From positions 62,001 to 126,000 of the forward strand of contig NZ_CALPCX010000004.1 of the NCBI RefSeq assembly GCF_943193125.1: 64,000 bases of DNA. The letters are read 5' to 3'. This document shows positions 56,901 through 64,000 of the stretch, one piece after another; within the stretch, counting starts at the first letter, position 1, and each line of letters opens with the position of its first letter. The position numbers and the translations under genes are program-made. The DNA is from Adlercreutzia agrestimuris (lineage in GTDB: Bacteria; Actinomycetota; Coriobacteriia; Coriobacteriales; Eggerthellaceae). The notes under the pieces are model-generated. The model saw only the letters and a program-made list of their open reading frames with translations. It made no database searches and had not been told where the DNA came from.

Positions 56901-57037
56901 GTTTTGAAGCACTGTTTCGCCAGAGGGCTTTTTTCGTGCGAAATGGAAATCGTCAGAGCGTGTAGACGTGCCTGTTTTACAATAGAGCAAGTGTGCTCAT
57001 TTGAGCCAATTCAAACAGGTATGCGAAGGGTGGTTTC

Positions 57038-57487
57038 ATGATCATTAGCATTGGAAGTGATCACGCGGGTTTTGAGCAAAAAGAATTGCTGGTGGGATAT
57101 CTATTAGAGCGCGGTCATGATGTCATAGATCGTGGTCCGAACTGCGATGATCGCGTTGATTATCCCGATTATGCCGTGCTTGTGGCTCAAGATGTGGCAA
57201 ATAAGACAGCAGATCGCGGTGTGCTTGTTTGTGGCACTGGTATTGGTATGGCGCTTGCTGCTGACAAAGTTCCGGGTATTCGCGCTGCAAATATCATTAC
57301 GCCTCAGTTTGCTGCGTTGTGTAGAGAGCACAATGATGCAAATGTTATTACGCTTTCAGGTCGTTTCGTGGAGCCTGCTCTGAATTGCGAGATTCTAGAG
57401 ACGTTTTTGACGACTGAATTTGGCGGCGGTCGGCACGCGGGTCGCGTTGAAAAGATTATGGAACTTGATTCAAAAACAGGTGAGTGA
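57038..57487 (+). CDS. rpiB: Ribose 5-phosphate isomerase B
   Basis: 149 aa, full length. It interconverts ribose 5-phosphate and ribulose 5-phosphate. Motifs: [60 protein letters not shown] and [13 protein letters not shown]. The catalytic Cys lies in LVCGTGIG. It precedes glyA by 77 bases. A weak hairpin plus T6 near 56909-56934 may terminate the previous gene. Confidence 0.95.
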   Translation: MIISIGSDHAGFEQKELLVGYLLERGHDVIDRGPNCDDRVDYPDYAVLVAQDVANKTADRGVLVCGTGIGMALAADKVPGIRAANIITPQFAALCREHNDANVITLSGRFVEPALNCEILETFLTTEFGGGRHAGRVEKIMELDSKTGE

Positions 57488-57564
57488 CAAAACGGGTTTT
57501 CGGGCTCATTCATGTATCAGTAAGACGCCGTGAGACACTTTACGGCACTCGAGAAGGACTAAAA

Positions 57565-58821
57565 ATGGCAGACACTTATCTTGCACAATCTGATCCAGCG
57601 GTTTTGGCCGCCATTAATCAGGAGTTGAGCCGTGAGCGCGACTCGGTGGAATTGATTGCGTCGGAAAACTTTACCTCACGCGCAGTAATGGAAGCCGTTG
57701 GAAGTGTGCTTACCAACAAATATGCCGAAGGATACCCGGGTAAGCGCTATTACGGTGGCTGCGAAAAAGTGGACATCGTTGAAGATCTTGCGCGTGATAG
57801 AGCGTGTGAACTGTTTGGCTCTGCATTTGCTAACGTACAGCCTCACTGTGGAGCAAATGCAAACTTTGCCGCATATACCGCCCTTATTGAGCCCGGTGAC
57901 ACAGTGCTAGGTATGAGCCTGGCGCATGGTGGACATCTTACCCATGGATCTCCTGTTAATTTCTCGGGCAAACTCTACAACATTGTCAGCTACGGCGTTT
58001 CTTCTGAAACTGAGACTATTGACTATGATGAACTTGAGCGCATTGCAAAAGAATGTCGCCCGAAGATGATTGTCGGCGGCGCAAGTGCTTACCCGCGTGT
58101 GATTGATTTTGAGCGTATGGCAGAAATTGCTCATGAGGTAGGCGCTTATTTCATGGTGGACATGGCTCATATTGCTGGTTTGGTGGCGGCAGGTGCGCAT
58201 CCATCGCCGGTACCTTTTGCAGATGTTGTTACTTCTACCAGCCACAAGACGTTACGCGGACCGCGCGGTGGCTTCATTTTGTCCAACGATGAAGAGATTG
58301 CAAAAAAGATTGATAAAGCGGTCTTCCCGGGTGCGCAAGGTGGACCTTTGATGCATGTTATTGCCGGTAAGGCTGTGGCTTTTGGTGAAGCTTTGCAGCC
58401 AAGCTATCGCGAATATATCGATCATGTGGTTGAAAACGCCGCTTCCTTGGGGCAGGGTATGCTTGATGGCGGGTTGCGCCTTGTATCAGGTGGTACTGAC
58501 AATCACTTATGCTTGGTTGATCTGACACCAGCAGACGTAACAGGAAAAGATGCAGAGAAACTTCTTGAGTCGGTTGGTCTGACGGTTAACAAGAATTCAA
58601 TTCCCAATGAAACGCGCTCGCCATTTGTGACCAGCGGTATTCGCGTTGGTTCTGCTGCTGCTACCACACGTGGCTTTACTGCTGAAGATTTCTATCAAGT
58701 TGGCTTGTGCATTGCCGCTACCGTTTTTAATGCGGAGAACGAAGAGCGTTTAGCAGAAATTCGTACGCAGGTTGAGCAGTTGCTGGCAGCGCATCCGCTT
58801 TATCCTGGCTTGTCGTATTAG
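57565..58821 (+). CDS. glyA: Serine hydroxymethyltransferase
   Basis: 418 aa from ATG 57565 (GAGAAGGACTAAAA upstream); longer frame to 57484 lacks family similarity. It converts serine and tetrahydrofolate to glycine and methylene-THF, feeding thymidylate and purine synthesis. PLP Lys in [16 protein letters not shown]; other motifs [36 protein letters not shown] and [14 protein letters not shown]. It belongs to a run of one-carbon, nucleotide and ATP synthase genes, as in many Actinobacteria. Confidence 0.97.
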   Translation: MADTYLAQSDPAVLAAINQELSRERDSVELIASENFTSRAVMEAVGSVLTNKYAEGYPGKRYYGGCEKVDIVEDLARDRACELFGSAFANVQPHCGANANFAAYTALIEPGDTVLGMSLAHGGHLTHGSPVNFSGKLYNIVSYGVSSETETIDYDELERIAKECRPKMIVGGASAYPRVIDFERMAEIAHEVGAYFMVDMAHIAGLVAAGAHPSPVPFADVVTSTSHKTLRGPRGGFILSNDEEIAKKIDKAVFPGAQGGPLMHVIAGKAVAFGEALQPSYREYIDHVVENAASLGQGMLDGGLRLVSGGTDNHLCLVDLTPADVTGKDAEKLLESVGLTVNKNSIPNETRSPFVTSGIRVGSAAATTRGFTAEDFYQVGLCIAATVFNAENEERLAEIRTQVEQLLAAHPLYPGLSY

Positions 58822-58837
58822 TTTTACTAATTGGTGT

Positions 58838-58870
58838 CACCCTGATGGGCAAGTCTCCCTTGCTCAGGTG
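58838..58870 (+). other. Hairpin between glyA and upp
   Basis: CACC(C)TGA pairs with TCAGGTG around an inner GCAAG/CTTGC stem, without a T-run. It could be a processing site or a weak attenuator, low confidence. Confidence 0.3.
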
Positions 58871-58927
58871 TTGCAGTGGTAGAGTGTTGGGTACGTGTTT
58901 GAGTATTTAATGGAATGAGGAGCAGGC

Positions 58928-59563
58928 ATGACAAGTGATCGCGTTGTAGTAGTTGACCATCCTATGGTGCAGCACAAACTTTCCAAGCTGCGCAATAAGA
59001 ATACTTCATCTAAGGATTTTCGCGAGCTCGTAAAAGAGTTGGCAATGTTTGAAGGATATGAGGCAACTCGCAATTTGGCGCTTGAAGATGTCCAGGTTGA
59101 GACGCCCATTTGTGAAACAACCTGCAAGCAGGTTGCAGGAAAAAAGATGGTAATTGTTCCCATTTTGCGTGCAGGCCTTGGCATGGTAGAAGGTATCCAA
59201 GAGCTCATGCCGTCAACTTTTGTAGGGCATCTTGGCATGTACCGAGATCCGGTAACTCATGAACCGCATGAATACTATGCAAAACTACCTGATAGCATTG
59301 ATCAACGTGAAGTGATGGTAGTTGATCCAATGTTAGCAACAGGAGGTTCTGCGGTTGCTGCAATTCAGTATCTGCGCAAACAAGGAGTAAAGACGATAAA
59401 GCTTGTCGTGCTTGTTGCTGCTCCTGAGGGAATAGAAGCGGTGCTTAAAGCAGATCCTGAGGTGGAAATCTATACCTGCGCAATTGACGAGGGTCTTAAC
59501 GATCATGCCTATATCATTCCTGGTTTAGGAGATGCGGGTGACCGCATTTTCGGAACAAAGTAA
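58928..59563 (+). CDS. upp: Uracil phosphoribosyltransferase
   Basis: 211 aa, full length. It salvages uracil to UMP with PRPP. PRPP-binding loop [21 protein letters not shown], the [24 protein letters not shown] segment, and the C-terminal [45 protein letters not shown] precedes the ATG. It is followed after 18 bases by the dCMP deaminase gene, giving a pyrimidine pair. Confidence 0.97.
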   Translation: MTSDRVVVVDHPMVQHKLSKLRNKNTSSKDFRELVKELAMFEGYEATRNLALEDVQVETPICETTCKQVAGKKMVIVPILRAGLGMVEGIQELMPSTFVGHLGMYRDPVTHEPHEYYAKLPDSIDQREVMVVDPMLATGGSAVAAIQYLRKQGVKTIKLVVLVAAPEGIEAVLKADPEVEIYTCAIDEGLNDHAYIIPGLGDAGDRIFGTK

Positions 59564-59581
59564 GCGGATAGGGGTTAAGTT

Positions 59582-60058
59582 ATGACGCTTGAGACGGCAT
59601 CGCCAGATGTGGATAATCGCCCAAGCTGGGACGAGTATTTTATGAAACTCGCCAACGAGGTTGCAACGCGCACAACGTGCTTAAGACGAGCAGTTGGGGC
59701 AGTGATTGTGAAAGATCGTCGGATTCTGGCAACGGGATACAACGGTGTGCCTTCAGGTTTGCGTCATTGTTCAGAAACGGGTTGCTTGCGTGAGCAGCTT
59801 GGTGTGCCCTCTGGCCAGCGACATGAGATTTGTCGCGGTTTGCATGCTGAGCAAAACGCCATCATTCAGGCAGCCCGTTATGGCATAGATATTTCAGGAT
59901 CATCTATTTATATCAATACACAACCTTGTGTCGTCTGCGCAAAGATGCTTATTAATGCTGGCATTGATGAAATCATTTACCAGAACCCTTATCCTGACGA
60001 ACTTGCTATGGATATGCTTCGCGAAGCTGGCATCAAACTGCGCGTCTTTGAGGGATAG
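59582..60058 (+). CDS. dCMP deaminase (ComEB-like)
   Basis: 158 aa zinc deaminase that converts dCMP to dUMP, the precursor of dTMP. Metal and catalytic motifs: [13 protein letters not shown] (His and Glu) and [17 protein letters not shown] (PCxxC). The N-terminal [35 protein letters not shown] is typical. It is downstream of upp in the same unit, with a 237-bp gap afterwards before the ATP synthase genes. Confidence 0.93.
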   Translation: MTLETASPDVDNRPSWDEYFMKLANEVATRTTCLRRAVGAVIVKDRRILATGYNGVPSGLRHCSETGCLREQLGVPSGQRHEICRGLHAEQNAIIQAARYGIDISGSSIYINTQPCVVCAKMLINAGIDEIIYQNPYPDELAMDMLREAGIKLRVFEG

Positions 60059-60295
60059 CTGATTAACGAGGCATATGCAAGCAAGCTGTTTCTTGAATAA
60101 ATAACATGATTCTTACCGCTAATATACGCTATTTTTACAATGAGATCAGTTTTTATGCAGAATTGGCTGCAATTACGTTCCGCTTACCCGAAAAAGCGTG
60201 AGTTTTTGGTGCTTTCGATCAACCTCTTATAGCGAAACAGCTACTATGGGTATGTTTGGCAATTTAGGGCCAAATGGTGTGTACGGAAGAAAGAT

Positions 60296-60577
60296 ATGGT
60301 TGTAGCAGTAATCTTAGGGATTGTTTCTGGCACTGTGGGTTTTTTGCCTTTGTTGCTTGGCTGGCGTCTTGCTAAAAACGCAACAAAGACCAGCAACCTC
60401 GGTCATGCAGGTGCTCTTATGCTGGGCGTCCTGCTTTCCTTTGTGCTTATCTTTGTCTTTGCCATCTTGTGCATTGTTTTTGCGCGCGATGTCGTGCTTC
60501 CGTATGTATTGGGTGAAGTTGGTGCACTATGCGTTTGTGCAGCCATTTTTGGAATTACAAAACAGCTGCGTCGTTAA
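60296..60577 (+). CDS. Small membrane protein at the head of the atp operon (AtpI-like position)
   Basis: 93 aa with two or three hydrophobic segments (2-23, 38-63, 68-85). It lies where atpI (Uncl, assembly factor of the c-ring) is found in other operons, 30 bases before atpB, but sequence similarity to AtpI is weak. GGAAGAAAG precedes the ATG. It may help assemble the c-ring or import magnesium; this is inferred from position only. Confidence 0.6.
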   Translation: MVVAVILGIVSGTVGFLPLLLGWRLAKNATKTSNLGHAGALMLGVLLSFVLIFVFAILCIVFARDVVLPYVLGEVGALCVCAAIFGITKQLRR

Positions 60578-60607
60578 GTCGCACCGATCAATGGAAGGAC
60601 AATCTCT

Positions 60608-61393
60608 GTGAACCCGCTTGATTTACTTGCTGAAAACGTCCCGCATTTGCAGCATTCGTTTGATCCGGCCATCGTATTTGGCACCAGCTCGTTTGGAATG
60701 ACGCAATATATCTTTTGGATGATTATTTGCTTCTTGATCACTATTGCTATTGTGCTGGGAGCAAGCAAACGATTGACGCTTGTTCCAAACAACAAGTTCG
60801 TCAACATGGTTGAATATGGCTATGAGTTTGTACGCAAAGATATGGGAGAGGGTGCTATTGGGCACGGCTATAAAAAGCATATTCCCTTCTTAGCTACGTT
60901 GTTCTTCTTTATTTTGATCTCAAACTTTGTTGGTTTGATCCCTGGTTGCAAAACTCCTACGGGCACCATTTCGGTTACGTGGGCATTAGCAATCATCTCT
61001 TTTGTTTACTTTAACTATTGGGGCGTGAAAGCTCACGGTGGTTGGGGTTACATCAAATCCATCGCTCCGTCAGGTTTACCTGGTCCTATGGTGCCTGTGA
61101 TCTGGTTCTTTGAGTTTGTCTCAATGCTGCTTCGCGCACTGACGCTTGCTGTTCGACTCTATGGCAATATGTTTGCAGGCCATATGGTTTTGGGTGTATT
61201 CGCCCTTGCAACAAGCATCTTTATCGGATGCGCTATACAAGACGCAAACTTCATTTTCGCTCTGCCGCCTATTGGTTTCATGGCATTTTTGATTGCTATG
61301 TATGCTCTTGAGGTGCTAGTTGCTTTCTTGCAGGCGTACGTCTTTACCATCTTATCGGCGGTATACATTTCGCTTGCAACTTCAAGCCACTAA
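60608..61393 (+). CDS. atpB: ATP synthase F0 subunit a
   Basis: 261 aa from GTG 60608 (SD GGAAGGA). Membrane subunit that provides the proton half-channels. The conserved helix LLRALTLAVRLYGNMFAGHMVLGVFAL contains the essential Arg (AVRLYGN), and the last helix reads AMYALEVLVAFLQAYVFTILSAVYISLA. First structural gene of atpBEFHA. Confidence 0.95.
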   Translation: MNPLDLLAENVPHLQHSFDPAIVFGTSSFGMTQYIFWMIICFLITIAIVLGASKRLTLVPNNKFVNMVEYGYEFVRKDMGEGAIGHGYKKHIPFLATLFFFILISNFVGLIPGCKTPTGTISVTWALAIISFVYFNYWGVKAHGGWGYIKSIAPSGLPGPMVPVIWFFEFVSMLLRALTLAVRLYGNMFAGHMVLGVFALATSIFIGCAIQDANFIFALPPIGFMAFLIAMYALEVLVAFLQAYVFTILSAVYISLATSSH

Positions 61394-61510
61394 GTGGCAA
61401 AGGTCGCCTGTGCGACTACTGTTTGGTTTCATCGGTGCAGCTGCGCCGAAGAGATAGTTTTTGCTGGAGTTTCTTGGGAAAGGCCCAAGAAACAGTAAAA
61501 GGAGGAAATT

Positions 61511-61729
61511 GTGGAACTGACTCTCGCTCTTTCTGCTCTGAAGCTTGTGGGCTATGGCCTTGCAACGTTCGGTCCGGGTCTGGGCATCGGCATCGCTTGC
61601 TATGGCTGCTGCATGGCTTCTGCTCGTCAACCGGAATTGGCTGGTCGCCTGTTCACTAACTTCATCATCGGTGCTGCTCTTGCTGAGGCATTGGCACTCA
61701 TCGGCTTCGTTCTCGCATTTATCGTGTAA
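61511..61729 (+). CDS. atpE: ATP synthase F0 subunit c
   Basis: 72 aa from GTG 61511 (SD AGGAGG). Two-helix hairpin with RQPE loop (39-42) and ion-binding Glu59 in IIGAALAEALALIGFVLAF. The position equivalent to Gln32 of Na+ c-rings is Ile, and the residues after Glu59 are Ala-Leu rather than Ser-Thr, so the ring should be proton-coupled. Confidence 0.96.
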   Translation: MELTLALSALKLVGYGLATFGPGLGIGIACYGCCMASARQPELAGRLFTNFIIGAALAEALALIGFVLAFIV

Positions 61730-61781
61730 CTTCTGGCCTTTATTTGCTGTTGCCGCATAAGGCTTATTAGGAGGTTACCAC

Positions 61782-62399
61782 GTGAAAATGAGAGCGAAAA
61801 AAGCATCAACCCGCTTGGGCGCGCTCGTGTTAGCCGCAGGCTTCACGACGTTTGCTTTCCCTGCGCTCGCGTTCGCAAGCGAGGAGGAATCTGCTGGCAT
61901 TTCAGCTATTTTGCCTGACATGCTGGAGTTCATCCCCATGCTTGTGGCCTTCATCATTTTGCTCATCATCTTAGGTAAGTTTGGCTGGCCGAAGTTTGAG
62001 GGAATGCTGGAGAAGCGTGAGAACACCATCAAGGATGCTCTAGAGAAATCAGAGCAAAATCGTATTGAAAGCGAACGCGTGCTTGTTGAATACAAGCGCC
62101 AGCTGGATGAGGCAAAAGACCAAGCTTCTTCAATTGTTGCAGAGGCACGCAAGACCGGCGAGGCAGTGCAAGCTGACATCACCGCGAAAGCACAAGCTGA
62201 AGCTGCTGCTATGATTGAGAAGGCTCATGCCGCTATTGAGGCGGAGAAGAAAAGCGCATTGGCAGAGCTGCAAGGCTCTATGGCTGACCTGTCAGTGGCT
62301 GTTGCTTCAAAAATTATTGGCGAGGATCTTTCTGACGAAGAGCATCGCAAGATTATTGAACGCTACGTGAAAGAGGCGGGTAGTTTCAATGCCGAATAA
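61782..62399 (+). CDS. atpF: ATP synthase F0 subunit b, with signal-peptide-like N-terminus
   Basis: 205 aa from GTG 61782 (AGGAGG seven bases upstream). A ~35-residue N-terminus reads like a Sec signal (KKASTRLGALVLAAGFTTFAFPALAFA-S), followed by the usual b-subunit membrane helix (FIPMLVAFIILLIILGKFGW) and a long charged coiled coil (EKRENTIKDALEKSEQNRIESERVL...) that acts as peripheral stalk. The extra N-terminal hydrophobic segment is longer than in E. coli AtpF (156 aa) and may be cleaved or form a second anchor. Confidence 0.93.
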   Translation: MKMRAKKASTRLGALVLAAGFTTFAFPALAFASEEESAGISAILPDMLEFIPMLVAFIILLIILGKFGWPKFEGMLEKRENTIKDALEKSEQNRIESERVLVEYKRQLDEAKDQASSIVAEARKTGEAVQADITAKAQAEAAAMIEKAHAAIEAEKKSALAELQGSMADLSVAVASKIIGEDLSDEEHRKIIERYVKEAGSFNAE

Positions 62400-62967
62400 C
62401 CGCCGCATTCAAAAGGAAAAGATCGCCGCGTACGCTACGGTGCTGATTGATACTGCTTATGAGGCGGGTGGTCAGGATAAGGTTCTGATCATTCGCGATC
62501 AGTTTGAGCGTATTTTGGGTATCGTGCGTTCGCAGATGGATCTATCCAATGCAATGGAGAGTAGCTCTTATACGCCTGAGCAGAGGAAAACGCTTGCGCG
62601 CGAAGTTTTCGCCCAAGCCGATCCGATTCTCGTAGAGGTTTTGGCCATTATGGCTGAACGCGGGGATTTTGCGTTGCTGTCGCGCGTATGGGATAGCTAC
62701 AAAACTGAACTGGAGCGCAAACTTGACGTTGTGGTTGTTGACGTAACAACCGTCGTAGAGCTTGACGATCATTTGCGCGAAGTCATTATTAACAAAACGC
62801 AAGCCGATCTGGGACATACTGTTGTATTGCGCGAGCATATCGACAAATCCCTGCTCGGCGGCATATTGATGAGTGCGAATGGCCGCCGCATTGACGCTAG
62901 CGTCGTGTCGCAGCTTGAACACGCTCGCAACGTGCTTAAAGACTCAACAGATGGAGGTGAATGCTAG
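62389..62967 (+). CDS. atpH: ATP synthase F1 subunit delta
   Basis: 192 aa; overlaps atpF by 11 bases. Typical delta: [32 protein letters not shown] at the start, and the C-terminal [42 protein letters not shown]. It joins the peripheral stalk to the F1 head. Confidence 0.94.
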   Translation: MPNNRRIQKEKIAAYATVLIDTAYEAGGQDKVLIIRDQFERILGIVRSQMDLSNAMESSSYTPEQRKTLAREVFAQADPILVEVLAIMAERGDFALLSRVWDSYKTELERKLDVVVVDVTTVVELDDHLREVIINKTQADLGHTVVLREHIDKSLLGGILMSANGRRIDASVVSQLEHARNVLKDSTDGGEC

Positions 62968-64000
62968 TGACTGAAATCACCGCAAAGTCTATTGACGAGG
63001 CACTGCGCAAACAGCTTGATGCCCTTGGTACGAGCGTGGAGTCCCGCGAGGTTGGCACCGTTATCCAAGTTGGCGACGGTATTGCGCGCGTTGATGGTCT
63101 TAAAGACGCAATGGCTGGTGAGCTTTTGGAGTTTACCAACTCTGAGGGTCAGACTGTTTATGGTATGGCTCAAAACCTTGAGGAAGACGAAGTTGGTGCC
63201 GTACTTTTAGGTGACGTTACGGCAATCAAAGAAAACGACACCGTCAAGACGACCGGCCGTTTGGTAGAGGTGCCTTCTGGTCGCGAAATGCTTGGTCGTG
63301 TTGTTAATCCGCTCGGTATGCCGATTGACGGCAAAGGCCCCATCAAAGCTGATGGTACTCGTCCGGTAGAATTCAAAGCTCCGGGTGTTATTTATCGTAA
63401 GCCTGTACATGAGCCGATGCAAACGGGTATCTTGGCAGTAGACGCCATGATTCCGATCGGTCGTGGTCAGCGTGAGCTCATCATTGGCGACCGTCAGACA
63501 GGTAAGACTGCTATTGCTATTGACGCCATCATCAACCAAAAAGGCAAGGATATGATTTGTATCTATGTTGCCATTGGTCAGAAGGCATCTACTGTAGCAG
63601 GTGTTGTTGAGACGCTTGAGAAGTATGACGCAATGGATTACACCATTATCGTTAACGCTTCTGCATCCGACTCAGCTCCTATGCAATACATCGCCCCGAT
63701 GTCTGGTGCTGCAATTGGTGAGTACTTCGTCTATAACGGCGAAGATGGTAAGCCCGCAGGCCCCGAGAACAAGGGTCGCGCTGTCTTGATCGTGTACGAC
63801 GACCTGTCTAAGCAGGCTGTTGCTTATCGTCAGATGTCATTGACTCTTCGTCGTCCGCCCGGACGCGAAGCTTATCCTGGTGACATTTTCTATCTGCATT
63901 CACGCTTATTGGAGCGCGCAGTTAAGATGTCTGATGAGATGGGCGCTGGCTCAATGACCGCTTTGCCGATCATTGAGACGCAAGCAGGTGACGTATCTGC
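62967..64000 (+). CDS. atpA: ATP synthase F1 subunit alpha (5' part, runs off window)
   Basis: About 344 codons of a ~510-codon gene. GTG 62967 follows GGAGGTGA; an in-frame ATG at 62961 is also possible. Landmarks: [36 protein letters not shown], Walker [15 protein letters not shown], and [27 protein letters not shown] near the edge. It begins one base before the atpH stop ends. Confidence 0.96.
   Translation, partial: MTEITAKSIDEALRKQLDALGTSVESREVGTVIQVGDGIARVDGLKDAMAGELLEFTNSEGQTVYGMAQNLEEDEVGAVLLGDVTAIKENDTVKTTGRLVEVPSGREMLGRVVNPLGMPIDGKGPIKADGTRPVEFKAPGVIYRKPVHEPMQTGILAVDAMIPIGRGQRELIIGDRQTGKTAIAIDAIINQKGKDMICIYVAIGQKASTVAGVVETLEKYDAMDYTIIVNASASDSAPMQYIAPMSGAAIGEYFVYNGEDGKPAGPENKGRAVLIVYDDLSKQAVAYRQMSLTLRRPPGREAYPGDIFYLHSRLLERAVKMSDEMGAGSMTALPIIETQAGDVS

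Noticed and set aside
58838..58870. Terminator between glyA and upp
   Set aside because: The hairpin has no T-tract, so it was listed only as a low-confidence structure.

Overview
The window looks like the chromosome of a Gram-positive actinobacterium of the class Coriobacteriia, most likely the Eggerthellaceae. A small, moderate-G+C member such as a Cryptobacterium-like organism would fit, but this is inferred from gene content, not from a search. The clues are membrane-embedded LuxR regulators, a fumarate-reductase-type flavoprotein next to such a regulator, sortase-anchored proteins with LAxTG-type signals, several probable leaderless genes, and an actinobacterial-style atpB-E-F-H-A operon. 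I see no phage, insertion sequence, CRISPR array, rRNA or tRNA.

Layout. 1-2340: 3' end of a large cell-wall-anchored protein. 2.4-9.3 kb: P1-type aminopeptidase, macrodomain-like protein, hybrid histidine kinase, two membrane transport proteins. 9.27-11.4 kb: self-contained GntR(YtrA-like)/ABC operon with a clear promoter and an operator matching the YtrA consensus. 11.4-13.6 kb: a deletion scar where a truncated flavoprotein gene and a truncated LuxR gene meet head to head. 13.6-22.7 kb: SemiSWEET, NhaC antiporter, WYL regulator, HAD phosphatase, encapsulin-type ferritin-like protein plus MsrAB, asparaginase, NCS2 purine permease, YycJ-like hydrolase. 22.7-27 kb: LuxR regulator divergent from a three-gene ABC exporter, with a palindrome between them. 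27.3-31.9 kb: a 1,521-residue fibro-slime/SpaA/DUF11 surface adhesin. 32-39 kb: queuosine genes (queA, queH, tgt), a secDF fusion and a DUF1292 protein. 39.3-43.2 kb: riboflavin ECF transporter (ribU-ecfA1-ecfA2-ecfT) behind an FMN riboswitch, with a flavin-binding PPOX-fold protein at its end. 43.4-49.3 kb: cation efflux protein, alanine/glycine:Na+ symporter with a structured leader, two FAD-dependent oxidoreductases. 49.3-56.2 kb: a cobalamin-riboswitch-controlled cluster. 56.2-64 kb: YrdC/Sua5, rpiB, glyA, upp, dCMP deaminase and the F1Fo ATP synthase operon, which runs off the right edge inside atpA.

The most interesting region is 49.3-56.2 kb. A cobalamin riboswitch with a strong terminator precedes a secreted, wall-anchored protein made of two DUF4430-like domains and an alpha/alpha-toroid. 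Then come a membrane-tethered DUF4430 protein and a dedicated ECF transporter (EcfT, fused EcfA-EcfA', and an S component with the GPWTPWQM motif of CbrT-like proteins). Alpha/alpha barrel plus DUF4430 is the architecture of animal intrinsic factor and transcobalamin. The cluster therefore reads as a Gram-positive surface B12-capture and import system built from intrinsic-factor-like parts.
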